From positions 1-7,599 of the forward strand of contig JAFTLL010000018.1 in NCBI GenBank assembly GCA_017456015.1: DNA of 7,599 nt. The letters run 5' to 3'. The DNA is from Clostridia bacterium (GTDB taxonomy: Bacteria > Bacillota_A > Clostridia > Oscillospirales > Acutalibacteraceae). Both the position numbers and the translations under genes were made by a program. Under the pieces are notes generated by a model. It did not search any database and was not told the DNA's origin. It saw only the letters and a list, made by a program, of their open reading frames with translations. Shown here piece after piece: positions 5,055 to 7,599 of this stretch. The first letter of the stretch is position 1, and every line of letters begins with the position of its first letter.

Positions 5055-5906
5055 CTACACCTCATTCAAAATACACGGGCTTACAACGCCCGAAAAATCA
5101 TCACTTAATTTTTGTCCGGTGAAGCCAATGATGGCCGCGAAAGCAATTCTTTTGCCTTTCGGCAATTCCAAGACCGTTTTATCGGCCCTGCGCACCGCTA
5201 ACAACCCGTTATTTGCCACGGTTTTACAGGGTATTAAACGAAATCCGGCTTGCGTTAAACTTATGTAATCGTGCTCCATCACTGACCGCCTTTCTGCCTC
5301 ATCCAACAAGGGTGTGGGGTGATTTACCGAAACCACCAAGACCGGCAAATCGGTAAAAACATCCCGTAAAGTGTGCCCGTTGTCCAACAAAACGGTGCAG
5401 CGATGTTTGCGATGACCAATTTGAATGTATGCCGTCGCACAGCCCGAAGCCTCTTTGCGCCCAAAAAGATTTTTAAATAAATAAATCAACAAATAACATA
5501 CGGCTGCGCTGATTAAAAAAACAAGCGGTGAAAAATCAATGTAAATAATACCGTTTTGTATTTGCCGCATATCCTGGGGCAACAGGTTTGCCATTGCAAG
5601 AAAGAAGCCGCCGAACAAAAAAGTAAAACCGACAAAAAAGCCACTGAGTCTTAAAAACCGTTTCATACTGCCGAACCCAAATGCTGTCAACAAAATAAAA
5701 ACCGCCGACAAAAGCTTTACTGCTATATGTAACCAAATGACATCCACCGGAAGAAAAATATAAAACGCACAGGCGGCACCAACCAAACCAGAAAGGACAA
5801 GTCTTTTTGTTTTTGTGTTTTTTGCACCGAAATGTGCCGTCAGGCCGATTAAAAAATAACTCATAACAAAATTCAGCAAAAAAAGCGAATCTAAATATAT
5901 TTTCAT
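5055..5906 (-). CDS. spoIIGA: SpoIIGA, pro-sigma-E processing aspartic protease
   Basis: SpoIIGA is the mother-cell septal membrane protease that removes the SigE pro-sequence after a forespore signal (SpoIIR). The 283-residue protein (about 309 in Bacillus) has five hydrophobic segments in its first half (about 5-24, 36-53, 57-77, 86-106, 121-146) and a soluble C-terminal domain (155-283) with a half-retropepsin-like active site that works as a dimer. The expected catalytic Asp is Asp175, but the loop reads Asp-Asn-Gly-His (175-178) rather than Asp-Thr/Ser-Gly-Asn. Other conserved parts are present: [13 protein letters not shown] (180-192), RLIPCKTV (223-230) and [11 protein letters not shown] (270-280). 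The ATG at 5904-5906 has only a modest ribosome site (AGGGCGG, 6 bases away). First gene of the spoIIG unit. Identity is firm, activity less so. Confidence 0.93.
   Translation of the reverse strand: MKIYLDSLFLLNFVMSYFLIGLTAHFGAKNTKTKRLVLSGLVGAACAFYIFLPVDVIWLHIAVKLLSAVFILLTAFGFGSMKRFLRLSGFFVGFTFLFGGFFLAMANLLPQDMRQIQNGIIYIDFSPLVFLISAAVCYLLIYLFKNLFGRKEASGCATAYIQIGHRKHRCTVLLDNGHTLRDVFTDLPVLVVSVNHPTPLLDEAERRSVMEHDYISLTQAGFRLIPCKTVANNGLLAVRRADKTVLELPKGKRIAFAAIIGFTGQKLSDDFSGVVSPCILNEV
5059..5063 (-). promoter_or_regulatory. sigE ribosome site within the end of spoIIGA
   Basis: GAGGT sits in the last codons of spoIIGA, whose stop is at 5055-5057, and 8 bases before the sigE ATG at 5048-5050. The arrangement implies coupled translation of the protease and its substrate, and decides the sigE start against the ATG at 5063-5065. 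Confidence 0.85.
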
Positions 5907-5937
5907 CTGAAACCGCCCTATTCCCGATTTGATTTTT

Positions 5938-5971
5938 ATTATAAACGAATAATAAAGATATATTTTGTCAA
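5938..5971 (-). promoter_or_regulatory. spoIIG-type sigma-A/Spo0A promoter with a 22-base spacer
   Basis: Read on the minus strand, a perfect TTGACA (5966-5971) and a perfect TATAAT (5938-5943) are 22 bases apart instead of 17. The Bacillus subtilis spoIIG promoter is known for the same oddity: good boxes with a 22-base spacer, used by sigma-A only when Spo0A-phosphate is bound at the -35 region. Transcription would start near 5931, some 25 bases before the spoIIGA start codon. The boxes and spacing are seen; the activation mechanism is transferred from Bacillus. Confidence 0.8.
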
Positions 5972-5972
5972 A
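5966..5972 (+). promoter_or_regulatory. Putative Spo0A box overlapping the spoIIGA -35
   Basis: TGTCAAA on the plus strand fits the Spo0A box TGTCRAA at all seven positions and overlaps the -35 of the 22-base-spacer promoter, about -35 to -41 from the expected start. That is where Spo0A site 2 lies in Bacillus spoIIG. A clear tandem partner box is not visible. Confidence 0.55.
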
Positions 5973-6010
5973 TCAGGCGGTGGTAAAGGGAATATTTTTT
6001 GAGGAAACCA

Positions 6011-6039
6011 TTTGCATTTTTGACATATTGTTGTATAAT
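6011..6039 (+). promoter_or_regulatory. Likely sigma-A promoter of mtaB
   Basis: A perfect TATAAT at 6034-6039 has TTTGCA (6011-6016) 17 bases upstream, a partial -35 match. TTGACA at 6020-6025 is closer to consensus but only 8 bases from this -10; it could pair with AATAAT at 6044-6049 (18-base spacer) instead. Either way transcription would enter mtaB about 55 bases or less before its start. Confidence 0.55.
6019..6025 (-). promoter_or_regulatory. Putative upstream Spo0A box between spoIIGA and mtaB
   Basis: TGTCAAA on the minus strand fits TGTCRAA fully. It lies about -88 to -94 from the expected spoIIGA start, close to where the upstream Spo0A site lies in Bacillus spoIIG. It also falls within the mtaB promoter, between the -35 and -10. 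Short AT-rich boxes can occur by chance. Confidence 0.45.
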
Positions 6040-6097
6040 AAAAAATAATTGTTTTGTGGGGCATATGCAACCGGCAAATATAGTATTGGAGTAGGTT

Positions 6098-7393
6098 ATG
6101 ACTTTTGCTTTTTACACACTTGGATGCAAAGTAAATCAATACGAAACACAAGCGCTGTCCGGTCAATTGGAATCGGCCGGCTTTTCCGCGGTTTCTTTGG
6201 AAGAAAGCCCGGATTTTATCATTGTAAACTCCTGTACCGTTACCGCTGAAAGCAATCGCAAAACGCGGCAGGCTGTACGCCGATTAAAAAACAGCAATCC
6301 AAAAAGCTGTTTGGTGCTGACCGGTTGCTATCCGCAAGCTTTTCCTGACGAAATGCAATCCTTTACCGCAGCAGACATTGTTCTCGGAAACACAACCTAT
6401 GCCGATTTCATTTCTCACTTGCGCCGATACGCCACCCATCCGGAGCGCAGGGTGTACATACCCGAACACAAACCGGCAGAAATTTTCGACACGCCGACGA
6501 TTACACAATTTCAAAACAAAACGCGCGCTGAAATTAAAATACAGGACGGTTGCAACCGCTTCTGCTCCTACTGCATTATTCCGAAAAGCCGCGGCCGAAT
6601 CCGTTCTAAGCCGCTTGGATTGATTTCGCTTGAAACCGAAGCCTTGGCAAAAAACGGCTACAAGGAAATTGTTTTGGTGGGTATCAATCTTTCCGCCTAC
6701 GGGCAGGATAGCGGCAACACCTTATCCGAAGCGGTGGAAGCCGCTGCCGCAGTTCAGGGCATTGAGCGTGTTCGGCTTGGTTCTTTGGAATTTGACCAAA
6801 TCGATGACGCACAACTCGAACGGCTTGCAAAATGCAAAAAATTCTGTCCGCAATTTCATCTTTCACTTCAATCCGGCTCTGATAAGATATTAAAAGCCAT
6901 GAACCGGCATTATACAACCGCGGAGTATTCTGGGTTTGTTGAAAAACTGCGCCGACAGTTCAAAAACCCTTCTATCACCACCGATATTATTGTCGGCTTT
7001 CCCGGTGAGAGTGAGGCGGATTTTCAAGAAACCCTGCGTTATGCAGAGCAACTTCAACTTGCCCGTTCTCATATTTTTCCCTATTCGCGTCGGGAAGGCA
7101 CAAAGGCCGCTACCATGACCGGGCAAATTACCGCCGCTGTAAAACAGGAACGGTGCCGCCGTTTAATAAAGGCCACGGCCGCCAGCGAAAATGCCTTTTT
7201 GGCCTCACAGGTCGGAAAAACCGTCCGTGTATTATTTGAGTTCTGTAAAGACGGATTTTATGAAGGTTACAGTGAAAACTATACACGTGTGAAGGTTTAT
7301 TCCCCGAATAACCTTTGCGGACAAATTCATCCCGTAAAAATCACGCAAGCGGAGCATGATTTTTGTTACGCCGACCTATGCAACCAAAATTAA
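6098..7393 (+). CDS. mtaB: MtaB, tRNA t6A37 C2-methylthiotransferase (radical SAM)
   Basis: MtaB converts t6A to ms2t6A at position 37 of ANN-decoding tRNAs, using S-adenosylmethionine and two iron-sulfur clusters in the cytoplasm. The 431-residue protein has the three family domains: N-terminal methylthiotransferase domain with Cys10 (YTLGCKVNQYE), Cys46 (NSCTVT) and Cys77 (TGCYPQ) for the auxiliary cluster; a radical SAM core with CNRFCSYC (Cys152, Cys156, Cys159) followed by IIPKSRGRIRS, and later HLSLQSGSD and TDIIVGFPGE; and a C-terminal TRAM domain (about 368-425). The 'LGCKVNQYE' start points to MtaB rather than MiaB or RimO. The ATG at 6098-6100 has GGAG at 6088-6091, 6 bases away. 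It is divergent from spoIIGA and probably co-transcribed with the gene after it. Confidence 0.96.
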   Translation: MTFAFYTLGCKVNQYETQALSGQLESAGFSAVSLEESPDFIIVNSCTVTAESNRKTRQAVRRLKNSNPKSCLVLTGCYPQAFPDEMQSFTAADIVLGNTTYADFISHLRRYATHPERRVYIPEHKPAEIFDTPTITQFQNKTRAEIKIQDGCNRFCSYCIIPKSRGRIRSKPLGLISLETEALAKNGYKEIVLVGINLSAYGQDSGNTLSEAVEAAAAVQGIERVRLGSLEFDQIDDAQLERLAKCKKFCPQFHLSLQSGSDKILKAMNRHYTTAEYSGFVEKLRRQFKNPSITTDIIVGFPGESEADFQETLRYAEQLQLARSHIFPYSRREGTKAATMTGQITAAVKQERCRRLIKATAASENAFLASQVGKTVRVLFEFCKDGFYEGYSENYTRVKVYSPNNLCGQIHPVKITQAEHDFCYADLCNQN

Positions 7394-7424
7394 TAAAACA
7401 TATTATATTGAAGGAGAGTTTCAA

Positions 7425-7599
7425 ATGGGTCAAAAACAAATTTTATTTTATGTCCTCAACAAAATCACACTGGTTGACAAACTGTTGCTTGAACTGTACA
7501 ATGCCGGTTTAAGCGGCGCCACCGTACTCAACTCAATCGGTATGTCCAACCACGCTCATTCCCATGAGGATAACCATGTCATCAGTTCCTTCCGTGCCT
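7425..7599 (+). CDS. Small protein N-terminus, possibly PII-like; cut by the right edge
   Basis: Fifty-eight residues are visible, beginning MGQKQILFYVLNKITLVDKLL, with no stop before the window ends. The pattern is a beta strand (ILFYVLN), an amphipathic helix (LVDKLLLELYNAG) and a strand containing SGATVLNSIGM. This resembles small clostridial proteins of the PII (GlnB)-like ferredoxin fold, in which 'AGI.GATVLDS.GM' is typical; the assignment is from memory and unconfirmed. A histidine-rich stretch (HAHSHEDNH) follows where the PII-like proteins usually have a loop, which is unusual and might bind metal. The ATG at 7425-7427 has AAGGAGAG at 7411-7418, 8 bases from GGAG. It begins 31 bases after the mtaB stop with no terminator between, so it is likely in the same transcript. 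Confidence 0.7.
   Translation, partial: MGQKQILFYVLNKITLVDKLLLELYNAGLSGATVLNSIGMSNHAHSHEDNHVISSFRA

Noticed and set aside
5050..5065. Longer sigE start at 5065 (five extra residues).
   Set aside because: There is no ribosome site before it, while the ATG at 5050 has GAGGT at correct spacing and gives a protein matching the Bacillus length.
6061..6068. GCATATGC palindrome in the mtaB leader.
   Set aside because: Eight bases with no loop or associated site; too short to mean anything alone.
6284..6917. Several minus-strand frames and alternate plus frames inside mtaB.
   Set aside because: All overlap the conserved domains of mtaB and lack start signals.

Overview
The window reads as chromosomal DNA of an endospore-forming Firmicute, most likely a clostridial (Oscillospiraceae/Ruminococcaceae-like) species. 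The basis is a dense set of sporulation genes (spoIVB, cotJA-cotJB-cotJC, spoIIGA-sigE), strong GGAGG-type ribosome binding sites, AT-rich intergenic DNA and near-consensus sigma-A promoters. No phage, IS element, rRNA, tRNA or CRISPR array is visible, and no gene-free stretch exceeds 300 bases.

Layout. Positions 1-425, minus strand: a two-gene unit of a small ribbon-helix-helix regulator followed 16 bases later by the N-terminus of a zinc-ribbon protein that runs off the left edge. It is driven by a TTGACA-N18-TATAAT promoter with repeats that look like an autoregulatory operator. Positions 427-1676, minus: the SpoIVB serine peptidase, ending in a hairpin that also touches the next promoter. 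Positions 1823-2754, minus: a secreted, probably wall- or membrane-anchored protein with its own terminator and strong sigma-A promoter. Positions 2799-3970, plus: cotJABC, inner spore coat genes. A bidirectional terminator (3976-4009) separates them from a convergent minus-strand unit: spoIIGA, sigE and a small DUF1294 membrane protein. Divergent from spoIIGA, on the plus strand, are mtaB (tRNA methylthiotransferase) and the start of a possible PII-like protein cut by the right edge.

How the genes fit together. SpoIIGA is the membrane protease that activates pro-SigE in the mother cell. SigE directs early mother-cell transcription, and in Bacillus subtilis the cotJ operon is a SigE target. 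SpoIVB is the forespore-made signalling protease that triggers the later pro-SigK checkpoint. The window therefore holds pieces of two steps of sporulation signalling plus a structural target.

The most informative observations are: a spoIIG-type promoter with a 22-base spacer and Spo0A-box-like sites, one of which lies inside the divergent mtaB promoter; an unusual Asp-Asn-Gly-His in place of Asp-Thr/Ser-Gly-Asn at the SpoIIGA active site; the lack of sigG after sigE and of spo0A after spoIVB; and the regulator/zinc-ribbon operon at the left edge. I see no clearly new multi-gene system. All family assignments come from reading the sequence; no search was run.
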